64,000 nt of DNA, taken from positions 1 through 64,000 of the forward strand of contig JAUSNO010000018.1 of the NCBI GenBank assembly GCA_030645915.1, read 5' to 3'. Source of the DNA: Undibacterium sp. Its GTDB lineage: Bacteria > Pseudomonadota > Gammaproteobacteria > Burkholderiales > Burkholderiaceae_D. The notes under the pieces were generated by a model. It did not search any database and was not told the DNA's origin. It worked only from the letters and a program-made list of their open reading frames with translations. Below are positions 1 through 9,048 of this stretch, piece after piece. A program made the translations under genes and the position numbers. Position 1 is the stretch's first letter. Each line of letters begins with the position of its first letter.

Positions 1-134
1 AGAACCTTTCCAATCGACAAATTCAACACATTGAAGATCGTCTTAACCATCGGCCAAGAAAGACATTAAGTTACAAAACTCCACATGAAGTACTATTTAA
101 TCTACAACCCAATTCCGTCGCAATTCGAACTTGA
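1..134 (+). mobile_element. IS30-family transposase, C-terminal end only (cut by window edge)
   Basis: An open frame enters from the left edge (first full codon at 3) and stops with TGA at 132-134. It reads NLSNRQIQHIEDRLNHRPRK and then TLSYKTPHEVLFNL. The 'LNHRPRKTLSYKTPxEVL' block is the usual C-terminal end of IS30-type DDE transposases. Only the tail is visible, so it cannot be said whether the copy is intact. No clear terminal inverted repeat could be picked out downstream. Confidence 0.8.
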
Positions 135-142
135 ATTCGCAA

Positions 143-185
143 GGCAGGCTGGAAAGGCGCATGGATAGTGCGTGTCGGGCCTGCC
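143..185. repeat. Dispersed hairpin repeat, copy 1 (half copy)
   Basis: GGCAGGC at 143-149 pairs with GCCTGCC at 179-185 around a loop that carries the core GCGCATGGATAGTGCGTGT (158-176). The same core recurs at 7040-7123, 11021-11099, 34290-34364 and 50218-50284, always between genes. This copy has only the right-hand core arm; the stem is made by outer flanks. It lies between the IS30 remnant and the hydroxyproline genes and is followed by a T-rich run, so it may act as a terminator. Confidence 0.7.
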
Positions 186-308
186 ACTTTTTAATTTTTT
201 ACTCACATCACGCACAATTTCACCCGCCAGGCACCGCTATGCCGATTTAGCCAGAAAATCGCCTTAAAATATCAAGCCTCTCGGCAGAAATTTTTATAAG
301 CTAGGCCC

Positions 309-1256
309 ATGAAAAAAATATCCATCATTGATTCCCATACCGGCGGCGAGCCTACGCGTTTAATTGTGGGCGGCGGGCCGGATCTTGGGCTTGGGCCGCT
401 GGCTGAGCGTTTAAAACTATTCAAGGAAAAATTTGACCATTACCGCAGCGCGGTGGTGTGCGAGCCGCGGGGTTCGGATGTGATTGTCGGCGCGCTAGCG
501 TGTGCGCCACATGATGCGTCTTGCACTGCTGGCGTGATTTTTTTTAATAACGTCGCTTACCTGGGCATGTGCGGTCACGGCATGATAGGTTTTATCGCTA
601 CGCTGGCTTACCAGAACAAGATCGCGCTCGGACGCCATCGCATCGAGACGCCGGTCGGCATCGTCGAGACTGAACTGCATGCGGATCTGAGTGTCACTGT
701 GCATAATATTCCGGCGTATCGGCACCGCAAGGATGTGGCGATAGCGGTGGAAGGATTCGGCCGCATTACTGGTGACGTGGCCTGGGGCGGCAACTGGTTT
801 TTTCTGATCGCCGATCATGGGCAGGATTTGCGTCTGGCGAATGTCGATGCCCTGGCGGATTTTTGCTGGCGCGTGCGGCAGGCGCTGGAAGCGCAGGGCG
901 TGACCGGCAAAAACGGAGCGTTGATTGATCACATAGAATTATTCAACGCGCCGATTGCGCCGGAAAATCATAGTCAGAATTTTGTACTCTGCCCCGGCAA
1001 GGCATACGACCGCTCGCCTTGCGGCACCGGCACCAGCGCCAAACTGGCTTGCCTTGCGGCCGATGGCAAGCTGGCGGAGGGCGACATCTGGCGACAGGAG
1101 AGCATTATCGGCAGCGTGTTTGAGGGCAGCTATCGATGCAATCCCAATGCGCAAGACGGCTCGATTCTGCCCAGCATCAAAGGCGCTGCCTTCATCAACG
1201 CCGAGGCTAGCTTACTGCTTGATGAGCGCGATCCTTTTGTCTGGGGCATACGCTAG
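309..1256 (+). CDS. 4-hydroxyproline 2-epimerase (proline racemase family)
   Basis: The 315-residue protein belongs to the proline racemase family. It should convert trans-4-hydroxy-L-proline to cis-4-hydroxy-D-proline in the cytoplasm, the first step of hydroxyproline catabolism. Both catalytic cysteines are present: C88 in MCGHGMIG and C238 in SPCGTGTSA. Having both argues against trans-3-hydroxyproline dehydratase, where the second is replaced. The ATG at 309 gives the typical start [16 protein letters not shown]. The next three genes overlap in series and look like the cognate dehydrogenase, which supports hydroxyproline rather than proline as substrate. Known names for such genes include lhpA and hypE; substrate choice is inferred from context. 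Confidence 0.9.
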   Translation: MKKISIIDSHTGGEPTRLIVGGGPDLGLGPLAERLKLFKEKFDHYRSAVVCEPRGSDVIVGALACAPHDASCTAGVIFFNNVAYLGMCGHGMIGFIATLAYQNKIALGRHRIETPVGIVETELHADLSVTVHNIPAYRHRKDVAIAVEGFGRITGDVAWGGNWFFLIADHGQDLRLANVDALADFCWRVRQALEAQGVTGKNGALIDHIELFNAPIAPENHSQNFVLCPGKAYDRSPCGTGTSAKLACLAADGKLAEGDIWRQESIIGSVFEGSYRCNPNAQDGSILPSIKGAAFINAEASLLLDERDPFVWGIR

Positions 1257-2374
1257 TGGTTGACGTCATCATCGTCGGTGCTGGCATCATAGGCTGCGCC
1301 TGTGCGGCGACGCTGGCCAGGCAAGGCTTGCGCGTGACGCTGATTGAATCTGGCGTCATCGGTGGCGGCGCAACTGCCGCCGGCATGGGGCATCTGGTGG
1401 TGATGGATGACAACCCGGCCGAGCTGGCGCTGACTAGTTACTCACTCGATTTGTGGCGTGAGCAGGTCGCAGCCCAGCCGCTCGCGCATGAGTACCATCG
1501 CTGCGGCACCTTGTGGGTCGCCAGCGATGAAGAAGAGATGGCGGCGGCACAGGACAAACATAGCTTGATGCGCGCACATGGCATCGCTTGCAGCATGCTC
1601 GATGCAACAGCGCTGCACAAGGCCGAGCCAGTCTTGCGGCCAGGCTTGGCAGGCGGCTTGCTGGTGCCGGATGACGGTCTGGTATATCCGCCCAAGAGCG
1701 CCCAGATATTACTTGATCAGGCGCTGCAGCACGGCGCGACATTGCTACGCGCTGAAGTGGCGGCCTTGATACCAGGCGGCGTGCGTCTTGCCGAAGGACG
1801 TGAAATTTTCGCCAATGAAGTAGTGATTGCGAATGGACTTGCGGCGCTTAAGCTCTTGCCCGAAATCCCTTTGCGCCACAAGAAAGGGCATGTGTTAATT
1901 ACCGACCGCTACCCGGATTTTGCACGCCATCAGTTGGTCGAATTGGGTTACATCAAGAGCGCGCATGCCTCGACTGGCGATTCGGTCGCCTTCAATTTAC
2001 AACCGCGCCCTACAGGGCAAATCATGCTCGGTTCGTCGCGCCAGTTTGATGTGACAGATAAAGCCGTCGAGCCAGCCATCCTGGCCAGGATGCTGCAACA
2101 GGCAATCAGCTTTATCCCTGCGCTGGCCGGTCTCAAGGCCTTGCGTAGCTGGACCGGATTCAGGGCCGCCAGCCCCGATGGTTTGCCTCTCATCGGCCCG
2201 CACCCTTCGCGTGCGCATGTGTGGCTGGCCAGTGGACATGAAGGTCTGGGTATCACGACCTCACTGGCGACTGCCGAAATATTGAAAGACCAGATCACGC
2301 AGCAACGCAGCAAGATTGATATCATGCCCTATTTGCCGTCGCGCTTTGATTTGAGTGGGCAAATGGCATCATGA
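1256..2374 (+). CDS. D-hydroxyproline dehydrogenase, FAD subunit (DAO family)
   Basis: This 372-residue FAD-dependent oxidoreductase is of the D-amino-acid oxidase/glycine oxidase family. The dinucleotide-binding motif VGAGIIGCACAATLARQG is at residues 7-24, and a DAO-type C-terminal block (SWTGFRAASPDGLPLIGP) is near 300. It should oxidise cis-4-hydroxy-D-proline to pyrroline-4-hydroxy-2-carboxylate. The GTG start at 1256 overlaps the last base of the epimerase stop codon, so translation is probably coupled. It is followed by a small [2Fe-2S] protein and a second FAD protein, the usual arrangement of heteromeric hydroxyproline/proline dehydrogenases. The assignment of this chain as the catalytic (beta) subunit is by family similarity. 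Confidence 0.85.
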   Translation: MVDVIIVGAGIIGCACAATLARQGLRVTLIESGVIGGGATAAGMGHLVVMDDNPAELALTSYSLDLWREQVAAQPLAHEYHRCGTLWVASDEEEMAAAQDKHSLMRAHGIACSMLDATALHKAEPVLRPGLAGGLLVPDDGLVYPPKSAQILLDQALQHGATLLRAEVAALIPGGVRLAEGREIFANEVVIANGLAALKLLPEIPLRHKKGHVLITDRYPDFARHQLVELGYIKSAHASTGDSVAFNLQPRPTGQIMLGSSRQFDVTDKAVEPAILARMLQQAISFIPALAGLKALRSWTGFRAASPDGLPLIGPHPSRAHVWLASGHEGLGITTSLATAEILKDQITQQRSKIDIMPYLPSRFDLSGQMAS

Positions 2375-2625
2375 GCGCCTTCGTTTCGATCAAAATCAAC
2401 GATCAACTGATTGACGTCAACGCGGGTATCAGCGTTGACGCCGCCATTGCCCTAAGCGGCAACCCGGTCACCCGAACATCCGTCACTGGCCAGCCGCGCG
2501 CGCCCTTGTGCGGCATGGGCATTTGCATGGAGTGCCGCGTGACCATTGACGGGCAGGCACATCAACTGGCTTGCCAGACCCTATGCCTCGACGGCATGCA
2601 GATTAGCACCGTAGCATCATCATGA
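2371..2625 (+). CDS. D-hydroxyproline dehydrogenase, small [2Fe-2S] subunit
   Basis: This 84-residue protein has the plant-type ferredoxin cysteine pattern: C47, C52 and C55 in CGMGICMEC, plus C68 in LACQT. It matches the small gamma subunit of heteromeric D-hydroxyproline dehydrogenases, which passes electrons between the two flavoproteins. Its ATG overlaps the TGA of the upstream gene in an ATGA junction, and its own end overlaps the next start in the same way. This fits co-translation of a stoichiometric complex. Confidence 0.87.
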   Translation: MSAFVSIKINDQLIDVNAGISVDAAIALSGNPVTRTSVTGQPRAPLCGMGICMECRVTIDGQAHQLACQTLCLDGMQISTVASS

Positions 2626-3905
2626 AGACAGATATTCTTATCGTAGGCGCTGGCCCCGCAGGCTTGGCCGCGGCAGACAGCGCATCGGCGTCGGGCGCGA
2701 TGATCGACATCATTGATGATAACTTCACCTCGGGCGGACAGATCTGGCGTGGCGGTGCGGCGGTCCAACAAGATCCGCGCGCCAGAGAGTTATGGCAAAA
2801 ACTCAGCGCAAAAAACAATGTGCGTTTTCATTTTAAAACCCGCGTGGTGCATGCGGTTTCGCCCCGGCAGGTATTGATCGAGAGCGCAGGTACATCAAGC
2901 ATCATTGAAACCGAAAAAATGATACTGGCAACCGGTGCCAGAGAACTGTTGCTGCCCTTCCCTGGCTGGACTTTGCCCGGCGTAATGGGCGCGGGTGGTT
3001 TGCAGGCGCTATCAAAAAATGGCTTTCCGGTTGAAGGCAAGCGCGTCATCGTGGCCGGGTCTGGGCCTTTATTGCTAGCAGTGGCGGCCAGCCTGATTGC
3101 ACGCGGCGCGATCGTCACGCATATCCTGGAACAGGCCAAGCTACCGCAGATGGCGCGCTTTGCACTGTCATTGCTGGCGACACCGGGCAAACTGAAACAG
3201 GCCTGGCAATTACAGAAAATTTTGCGAGAGGTAAAGTACTTCAGCGACAGCTATATCCGTGCCGCACTTGGCGTTAATCAAGTCACCGGCGTGCGTGCGC
3301 AAATCAATGGGCGAGAACAGTTACTGGAATGCGATTATCTGGCTTGTGGCTATGGCTTAATTCCCAATATTGATTTGGCATCGTCCATCGCCTGCACATT
3401 GGATGAGGCAGGCGGCTATGCCAAAGTGCGGGTAGATCAATGGCAGCACAGCAGCGTGGCGCAGGTGTATTCGGCGGGCGAAAGCACCGGCATAGGCGGC
3501 GTCGATCTGGCGCTGGCCGAAGGCGCAATAGCCGGCTGGGCAGCGACAGAACGTCACGACATGGCAGAAAAATTATTTGCCGAGCGCAGGCGCTGGCAGG
3601 CATTTGGCCGAAGGCTGGCAACTGCCTTTGTACTGCGCCCGGAGCTACAATTATTATGCGCACCCGATACGCTGGTATGCCGCTGTGAAGACGTGAGCTT
3701 TGCACAGTTGCAGGCGCATGACAATTGGCGCAGCGCCAAGCTGCATACGCGTTGCGGTATGGGCGCATGCCAGGGCCGCATCTGCGGCGCGGCAAGTCAT
3801 GTCTTATTCAACTGGGAAAAAGATGCTGGACGGCTGCCGTTTTCCAATGCCAGCATCGCTAGTCTTTGCAGCTTGAGTGCGGCAGAAGACACTGCAAACC
3901 ATTAA
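2622..3905 (+). CDS. D-hydroxyproline dehydrogenase, NAD/FAD-binding subunit with C-terminal Fe-S motif
   Basis: This 427-residue pyridine-nucleotide-disulphide-oxidoreductase-type flavoprotein starts with the FAD motif VGAGPAGLAAADSA (6-19). A second nucleotide motif, VAGSGPLLLAVAASL, lies near residue 145. The C-terminal part carries a BFD-like cluster motif: CRCEDV, then CGMGACQGRIC. This is the architecture of the alpha subunit of heteromeric hydroxyproline dehydrogenase and related opine/sarcosine oxidases. It is the last gene of the overlapping four-gene operon; pilU converges on it only 3 bases downstream. Confidence 0.85.
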   Translation: MKTDILIVGAGPAGLAAADSASASGAMIDIIDDNFTSGGQIWRGGAAVQQDPRARELWQKLSAKNNVRFHFKTRVVHAVSPRQVLIESAGTSSIIETEKMILATGARELLLPFPGWTLPGVMGAGGLQALSKNGFPVEGKRVIVAGSGPLLLAVAASLIARGAIVTHILEQAKLPQMARFALSLLATPGKLKQAWQLQKILREVKYFSDSYIRAALGVNQVTGVRAQINGREQLLECDYLACGYGLIPNIDLASSIACTLDEAGGYAKVRVDQWQHSSVAQVYSAGESTGIGGVDLALAEGAIAGWAATERHDMAEKLFAERRRWQAFGRRLATAFVLRPELQLLCAPDTLVCRCEDVSFAQLQAHDNWRSAKLHTRCGMGACQGRICGAASHVLFNWEKDAGRLPFSNASIASLCSLSAAEDTANH

Positions 3906-3908
3906 ATC

Positions 3909-5030
3909 TCATTTTTCTTTTTTGGGCATCTCATCCATGCTCAGGCTAGGTGCATCGGCCGTGCTATGGTGCGCCGACAAGCGTATCTTCAAGGATAAAT
4001 CCGTGACGGAATCTGCATTGCCTATCGCCTCTTCCGCCGTGATTTTTCCAGCCTGATACAGTGCGAACAGCGATTGATCGAAGGTGACGATACCCTCCTC
4101 CTTGCCCTTGACCATGGCGTCTTTGATTTCATTCAGACGGCCGCGCTGCATCAGTTCAGAAATGAATGATGTCTGCAATAGGATCTCTACCGCCAGCACG
4201 CGTTTTTTCCTGATCGCCGGGATCAGGCGCTGAGAAACCACGGCTTTCAGGTTCATCGATAAATCCATCAGAATTTGCTTGTGCGCTTCTTCCGGGAAAA
4301 AATTGATCAACCTGTCTATCGCCTGATTGGCGTTATTGGCGTGCATGGTAGAAATGCACAGATGTCCGGTTTCTGCATAGGCGATTGCATGCTGCGCGGT
4401 TTCTCTGTCGCGGATCTCGCCTAGCATGATGACGTCGGGCGCTTCGCGCAAGGCGTTATGCAAGGCCTCGGCAAAGCTCAGGGTGTCGATACCCACTTCG
4501 CGCTGATCGACGATCGACCTGCCATGCGCGAACAAGAACTCAATCGGATCTTCTATCGTCAGTATATGTCCGTCGGCATTGGCGGCGCGATGCCGGATCA
4601 TGGCGGCCAAGGTGGTACTTTTACCCGAGCCGGCGGCACCTACTACCAGTACCAAGCCACGCTTCATCATGGACAATTCGGCGACCCTGGCCGGCAAACC
4701 CAGCGAGGCGAAATCGGGCACCTGAGAATTAATCATGCGCATCACCATGGCGACTTCACCGCGCTGGCGGTATACGTTAATGCGGTAGCGCCCCAGATCC
4801 TTGCAGGCCCAGGAAAAATTGCTTTCCAGCGTAGTTTCAAACTGCTTTCTTTGTTGCTCGGTCATGATGCGCTCGGCCATTTCCTTGACTTCGCCCACCA
4901 TCAATTTGGGCACATCCAGCGCATGCACGACGCCATCAACCTTAATGCTGGGCGGCGCGCCCGTGGTGAGGAACAGATCTGAGGCAGATTTATCTAGCAT
5001 CAGCCTAAGATAGGCATTCATGTCGGTCAT
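3909..5030 (-). CDS. pilU: Type IV pilus retraction ATPase PilU
   Basis: This 373-residue PilT/VirB11-family ATPase has Walker A GAAGSGKST, an Asp-box (ILTIEDPIEF), Walker B (VIMLGEIRD) and a His-box (HLCISTMHANN). The GAAGSGKST loop, in place of PilT's GPTGSGKST, and the extended acidic tail point to PilU, the accessory retraction motor. An upstream TTG is possible, but the ATG at 5030 has AAAGGA 7 bases ahead and gives the family start MTDMNAYLRLMLDKSASDLF. In many relatives pilT is adjacent; no pilT is visible here, so PilU would have to work with a PilT encoded elsewhere. Confidence 0.88.
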   Translation of the reverse strand: MTDMNAYLRLMLDKSASDLFLTTGAPPSIKVDGVVHALDVPKLMVGEVKEMAERIMTEQQRKQFETTLESNFSWACKDLGRYRINVYRQRGEVAMVMRMINSQVPDFASLGLPARVAELSMMKRGLVLVVGAAGSGKSTTLAAMIRHRAANADGHILTIEDPIEFLFAHGRSIVDQREVGIDTLSFAEALHNALREAPDVIMLGEIRDRETAQHAIAYAETGHLCISTMHANNANQAIDRLINFFPEEAHKQILMDLSMNLKAVVSQRLIPAIRKKRVLAVEILLQTSFISELMQRGRLNEIKDAMVKGKEEGIVTFDQSLFALYQAGKITAEEAIGNADSVTDLSLKIRLSAHHSTADAPSLSMDEMPKKEK

Positions 5031-5310
5031 GATGATTCCTTTCGATCTGGACAAGCCTTTTTTTGCAGTTTTTGAACAACAACTTAAAATTTTTTACAAT
5101 TTTTAACAAACTGAATCCTGAATATCCTAGCCGAGATTTTTCATTCGCGCTTGTTCCAGATCAAACTAATATCTCTACGGCAGCCATTGAAAACCCCGCG
5201 CTAAAAATGTTTCAAAACCACACATACCGTCTTGCGAAGCAGATTCAAGCGGAGTAGATTAGATAAAGCAAGATGGATTTATTGATTATCTCGTAAAAAG
5301 GAAAGCAATC

Positions 5311-6471
5311 ATGATGGATGTCGGTCTTCCCCTCCCCAAGCGCATTTTCCAGCTCGTCACAATTAGTCTCCTCCTCATCCCTGCTTCGTTTTGCTGGGCG
5401 CAAGACACCAGTAGCAGTTCAGATTTAAAAATGACAGGATTTATCTCTGTCACAGGAGGGAAAATTCTAAATGGCAGCCTGGACGCCAATTACGCAGGGC
5501 CAGCGCAAATCGATGGAAACAATTGCCCTTGCTATACCGCCGACTGGAGCAATGCTGGTGTCTACACGAAGAGTTTTTCGCTTAAGCCAGAATCACGTAT
5601 TGGCATACAGGCCACCTACAAACCGAATGCAAACACCAGCTTCGTAGGTCAGTTGGTCAGTCGCGGAACCGATGGGACGCCCAATTTGCAATGGGCATAC
5701 GGTGGCTACAAATTAGATAAGCACTGGGAGATTCAGGTCGGGCGCAAGCGTGTTCCGCTTTATTACTACTCTGACTTTCAGGATATCGGACTCTCGTATC
5801 CGTGGGTCAGCACGCCGCCGGAATTATATGGATGGGAGGTCACCAATTACAACGGTGCCAGCCTGCGTTACAACAACAATTTTGGCGACAACAATCTGAC
5901 AGCAAGCCTGTTTACCGGATCTGAAAAAGTCAAAGATTCTCTGTATCAAAGGCTCTATTACACCGGTAAAACAGAAGTTTCCTGGAAGAGTCTGATAGGG
6001 GGTGATATCGAGATCAACAATGGGTCACTGACAGCACGTGCAGTCTATATGCAGGCCGATGCAAGGGCGCAAATTTTTGATTTGTCGATTGATGATACGG
6101 CGGCTTTAAAAGCCTACGGATTCGCATTTAATTTTGATGTTGATCAATGGTTCATTCTGTCAGAGTTGACTCAACTCAGCAGAAACTTCAAGCAAAATCA
6201 ATACACGGTAACGGCACCGGCGATGACCTTGGGCGCGGGATGGCGTTTAGGAGCATGGACGCCATTTATCAACTTTGCAAAATATACCGAAAAGTCTAAC
6301 GATCATAGTCAATACCTGCCGCAGTCCTATAAACGCACCTCGTTCACTGTGCGCTACGATATGGGGTCAAGCAGCGCCATCAAGGCACAGCTGGATAGAA
6401 ATACCGATGTTACCAATAACTTTGGTGGTAACAACACCTTGTTTCGCATCAGTTATGACCGCGTATTTTGA
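5311..6471 (+). CDS. Outer membrane porin-like beta-barrel protein
   Basis: This 386-residue protein has a signal peptide (LVTISLLLIPASFCWAQ, cleavage near residue 31). Alternating hydrophobic strands and a C-terminal Phe (ISYDRVF) follow, typical of outer membrane barrels. A small CPC motif (NCPCYTADW) lies near residue 70. RBS AAAGGA is at 5299-5304. Its length and tyrosine-rich barrel fit porins of the Oxalobacteraceae, but the substrate cannot be read from the sequence. The next gene, 16 bases downstream, is a small PstS-like periplasmic protein, so a role in anion or phosphate capture is possible but only inferred. Confidence 0.7.
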   Translation: MMDVGLPLPKRIFQLVTISLLLIPASFCWAQDTSSSSDLKMTGFISVTGGKILNGSLDANYAGPAQIDGNNCPCYTADWSNAGVYTKSFSLKPESRIGIQATYKPNANTSFVGQLVSRGTDGTPNLQWAYGGYKLDKHWEIQVGRKRVPLYYYSDFQDIGLSYPWVSTPPELYGWEVTNYNGASLRYNNNFGDNNLTASLFTGSEKVKDSLYQRLYYTGKTEVSWKSLIGGDIEINNGSLTARAVYMQADARAQIFDLSIDDTAALKAYGFAFNFDVDQWFILSELTQLSRNFKQNQYTVTAPAMTLGAGWRLGAWTPFINFAKYTEKSNDHSQYLPQSYKRTSFTVRYDMGSSSAIKAQLDRNTDVTNNFGGNNTLFRISYDRVF

Positions 6472-6487
6472 TTAGGAGCGAAATAAA

Positions 6488-6913
6488 ATGAAAACCATTT
6501 TTACATTCTTGTTACTCGCCACCAGCATCTTATTTGTACAAAAGAGCCAGGCTCAGGTGGTTGTCGTGGCGGGTGCCAAAAGTCCGGCAAGCGTGCTAAC
6601 GCGTGATCAGGCTGCGGCTTTGTTTCTCGGCAAATCGACACAGTTACCTGGTGCCGGCATACCCGTTCTTATCGATCAGGTTGAATCAGTGGATGCCCGG
6701 CAAATTTTTTATACCAAGGTCACAGAGAAGACCCCTGCACAGGTGAAGGCGGTGTGGTCGCGTCTGGTTTTTTCAGGTAAAGGGGCTCCGCCAAAAGAGG
6801 TAGCGAATAGCGCCGAGGTAAAAAAATTGGTCAATGCCAATCCAGACGCCATTGGTTACATCGAAAAAAATGCTGTCGATAGCACGGTCAAAGTACTGTT
6901 CAGCATTGAGTAA
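6488..6913 (+). CDS. Small periplasmic PstS-like (PBP-like) protein
   Basis: This 141-residue protein has a signal peptide (MKTIFTFLLLATSILFVQKSQAQ). The mature part resembles one lobe of phosphate-binding PstS proteins: ASVLTRDQAAALFLGKS, then the typical 'W..LVFSGKG.PP' and 'NPDAIGYIEK' blocks. At about 120 mature residues it is under half the size of a full PstS, and no pstCAB is nearby, so it is unlikely to serve a classical ABC importer. It probably shares a transcript with the upstream porin. This one-lobe class is common in proteobacteria and its function is poorly defined. Confidence 0.75.
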   Translation: MKTIFTFLLLATSILFVQKSQAQVVVVAGAKSPASVLTRDQAAALFLGKSTQLPGAGIPVLIDQVESVDARQIFYTKVTEKTPAQVKAVWSRLVFSGKGAPPKEVANSAEVKKLVNANPDAIGYIEKNAVDSTVKVLFSIE

Positions 6914-7039
6914 TTGATCCGACCACTGGCAATAAGAGAACGATGATTGTAGCGAGGCGCCTTGTCAAGCACATCGCGCTTTGTTTGCCTGCCATATTAA
7001 AACTGGGCGACAACTAAGAACGTACCTAATTTTGCACCC

Positions 7040-7123
7040 ATGCCCAACACGCAGGCGCCAAGCGGCTTGCAGGCAAGACCTGCCGCAAAGGCGCATGGGT
7101 GTTGCGTGTTGCGTGTTGGGCAT
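7040..7123. repeat. Dispersed hairpin repeat, copy 2
   Basis: ATGCCCAACACGCA at 7040-7053 is the perfect inverted complement of TGCGTGTTGGGCAT at 7110-7123. The inner part contains GCGCATGG (7091-7098), matching the core of the other copies. It lies in the 354-base gap between the PstS-like gene and the orphan ATPase. Nothing else recognisable was found in 6914-7267 apart from an AT-rich promoter-like stretch after 7137. Confidence 0.75.
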
Positions 7124-7267
7124 CTGTTTTGCCGATAGTTTACATATCTAACCCACAAAAAAATAGAGCGCTCTCTTTTTGATGCTAAGCAAAGCACGGC
7201 ACTATGTCTGGTGACAAAATGCGCTAGCCCTCATTACCTCATTCAAAGAGATGCAAAGAAAATAGTC

Positions 7268-9019
7268 ATGAACACCGCATTAAAAAGTAATTCCTGGAAC
7301 CGTATGCAACAAGGCCGAAATTCCACCGAACTCGGTAACTTGCTTAGCACGCAAAAAATTCATCATTTAAAGCTAGGGCAGTTTTTACTGAATGAGCAAT
7401 TACTCACCAGCGATACCTTACGCGTCGCGCTTAATCAGCAAAGCGTCTCACCGAGCAAGAAACTCGGTGAAATTTTGATCGAGATGCACGCGATCTCGAA
7501 GGACGAACTGGACCGTTCTATTCTGGAAACGCTAGATCTTCCAAAGGCAGTGCTGGAAGATTTTGATTTCGATACCAAAATCACTTCATTAGTGCCAGTT
7601 GATCTTGCGCGCAACTTGAATGTCATGCCGCTTATGCTGCACGACGACACGTTGATTCTGGCGACCGCCGCCTTGCAAAACGTACAATCTTTAGAGCTGC
7701 TGCGATTCACGGTGGAGCATCCGGTTCAATTTGTCATGTCTTCGCACGAAGAGATTGCACGAGCGATCAAAGCCAACTACCAAGAGTTTCAGAGAGTTCA
7801 GGAGCTCGATATTCCCGCGCCAGAACTCATTGACGAACAGCGCATCTGGCGTGATGCGGAACAGATGGCCAAGCAGGCGCCACTGGTACAGCTGGTTAAC
7901 TCCATTATTCTCGATGCGATCAACCAACGCGCCTCGGATATTCATATTCGTCCAAGTGAAAAATCGTTTGAGCTGCTGTACCGCGTTGATGGCAGCTTGC
8001 TCTCAATACGCCAGTTCAATCATAGCTTATTGCCTGCCGTAGTCAGCCGCATCAAGATTTTATCAAGTTTAAATATTGCGGAACACAGGTTGGCACAAGA
8101 CGGCCGCATTCGCATCAAGGATAAATTGCAGTCGGTCGATTTGCGCATTTCAATTATTCCGGTGCAATACGGCGAGAGCATTGTGATTCGTATTTTGAAT
8201 AAAAATCAGGGCCTGCGCTCGATCAATGAAATTGGTTTCAAGCCTCGCGACAAAGAGCGCTTTATCGATTTGATCAAGCGCAGTTACGGCATCATTTTAG
8301 TCACGGGGCCCACCGGTTCAGGAAAATCAACCACCTTGTATGCAGCGCTTCAAGAGGTTAAAAAGGACAACGTTAACGTGATCACGGTGGAAGACCCGAT
8401 CGAATATGAGCTATCCGACACGAGGCAAATTCAGATCAATCCGGCGATCAATTTTGGTTTTCCGCAAGCCTTAAGACACATCCTGAGGCATGACCCCGAT
8501 GTCATCATGATCGGTGAAATGCGCGATGTGGAGACTTGCAAGATAGCGGTAGAAAGTGCCCTGACCGGCCATCTTGTTTTCAGTACTTTGCATACCAACG
8601 ATGCTTCCAGCGCACTGGTGCGCTTGATGGAGATTGGCATTGCGCCGTACTTGATTCGCTCTGCCGTCATCGGTGTGTTGGCGCAGCGGCTGGTACGCCG
8701 CAATTGCCCCGATTGCCTGGAAGAAGAAACCGTTGCGCCTTTGATGCGAAAAAACCTGTTACTTGACGCAGATGAAAAATTTTATCGCGGCACCGGATGC
8801 AAGAGCTGCCGCCAGACCGGATTCAAGGGCCGGCTGGCCATCTATGAATTGCTGATCATGGATGACGAATTGCGTGCACAAATCGATGCAGGCGTTGCCA
8901 GCGATGATTACCGCAAGCTGGCATTGAAAAATGGCATGGTCAGCTTGCCCGTCAATGGCATTGAACAGGCGCGGACAAAACAGGTATCGATTGCCGAGGT
9001 ATACAGGGCCTGTATGTAA
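7268..9019 (+). CDS. Orphan GspE/PilB-type secretion ATPase with MshEN domain
   Basis: This hexameric type II secretion/type IV pilus assembly ATPase has 583 residues from the ATG at 7268; an earlier GTG at 7211 lacks support. Residues about 35-90 carry two tandem 24-residue repeats of MshEN type (KLGQFLLNEQLLTSDTLRVA and KLGEILIEMHAISKDELDRS), a fold that binds cyclic-di-GMP in MshE. Then come Walker A GPTGSGKST, ITVEDPIEYE, the Walker B region VIMIGEMRD and a zinc-binding pair CPDC/CKSC. No platform protein, pilin or secretin lies next to it, so its machine is unknown. It is related to, but distinct from, MshE at 30445-32148. Confidence 0.87.
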   Translation: MNTALKSNSWNRMQQGRNSTELGNLLSTQKIHHLKLGQFLLNEQLLTSDTLRVALNQQSVSPSKKLGEILIEMHAISKDELDRSILETLDLPKAVLEDFDFDTKITSLVPVDLARNLNVMPLMLHDDTLILATAALQNVQSLELLRFTVEHPVQFVMSSHEEIARAIKANYQEFQRVQELDIPAPELIDEQRIWRDAEQMAKQAPLVQLVNSIILDAINQRASDIHIRPSEKSFELLYRVDGSLLSIRQFNHSLLPAVVSRIKILSSLNIAEHRLAQDGRIRIKDKLQSVDLRISIIPVQYGESIVIRILNKNQGLRSINEIGFKPRDKERFIDLIKRSYGIILVTGPTGSGKSTTLYAALQEVKKDNVNVITVEDPIEYELSDTRQIQINPAINFGFPQALRHILRHDPDVIMIGEMRDVETCKIAVESALTGHLVFSTLHTNDASSALVRLMEIGIAPYLIRSAVIGVLAQRLVRRNCPDCLEEETVAPLMRKNLLLDADEKFYRGTGCKSCRQTGFKGRLAIYELLIMDDELRAQIDAGVASDDYRKLALKNGMVSLPVNGIEQARTKQVSIAEVYRACM

Positions 9020-9048
9020 ACCGACAACGGCAAAATTGATTGATTAAA

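Noticed and set aside
143-185. CRISPR-like regular repeat array formed by the shared cores
   Set aside because: The copies are single, far apart and palindromic; no regular spacing and no cas genes are present.
5063-5257. A 64-residue plus-strand frame upstream of the porin gene
   Set aside because: No RBS, no recognisable domain, and biased toward random AT-rich codons; more likely promoter region.
6997-7197. A 66-residue minus-strand frame after the PstS-like gene
   Set aside because: It is made largely of the hairpin repeat at 7040-7123 and has no family resemblance.
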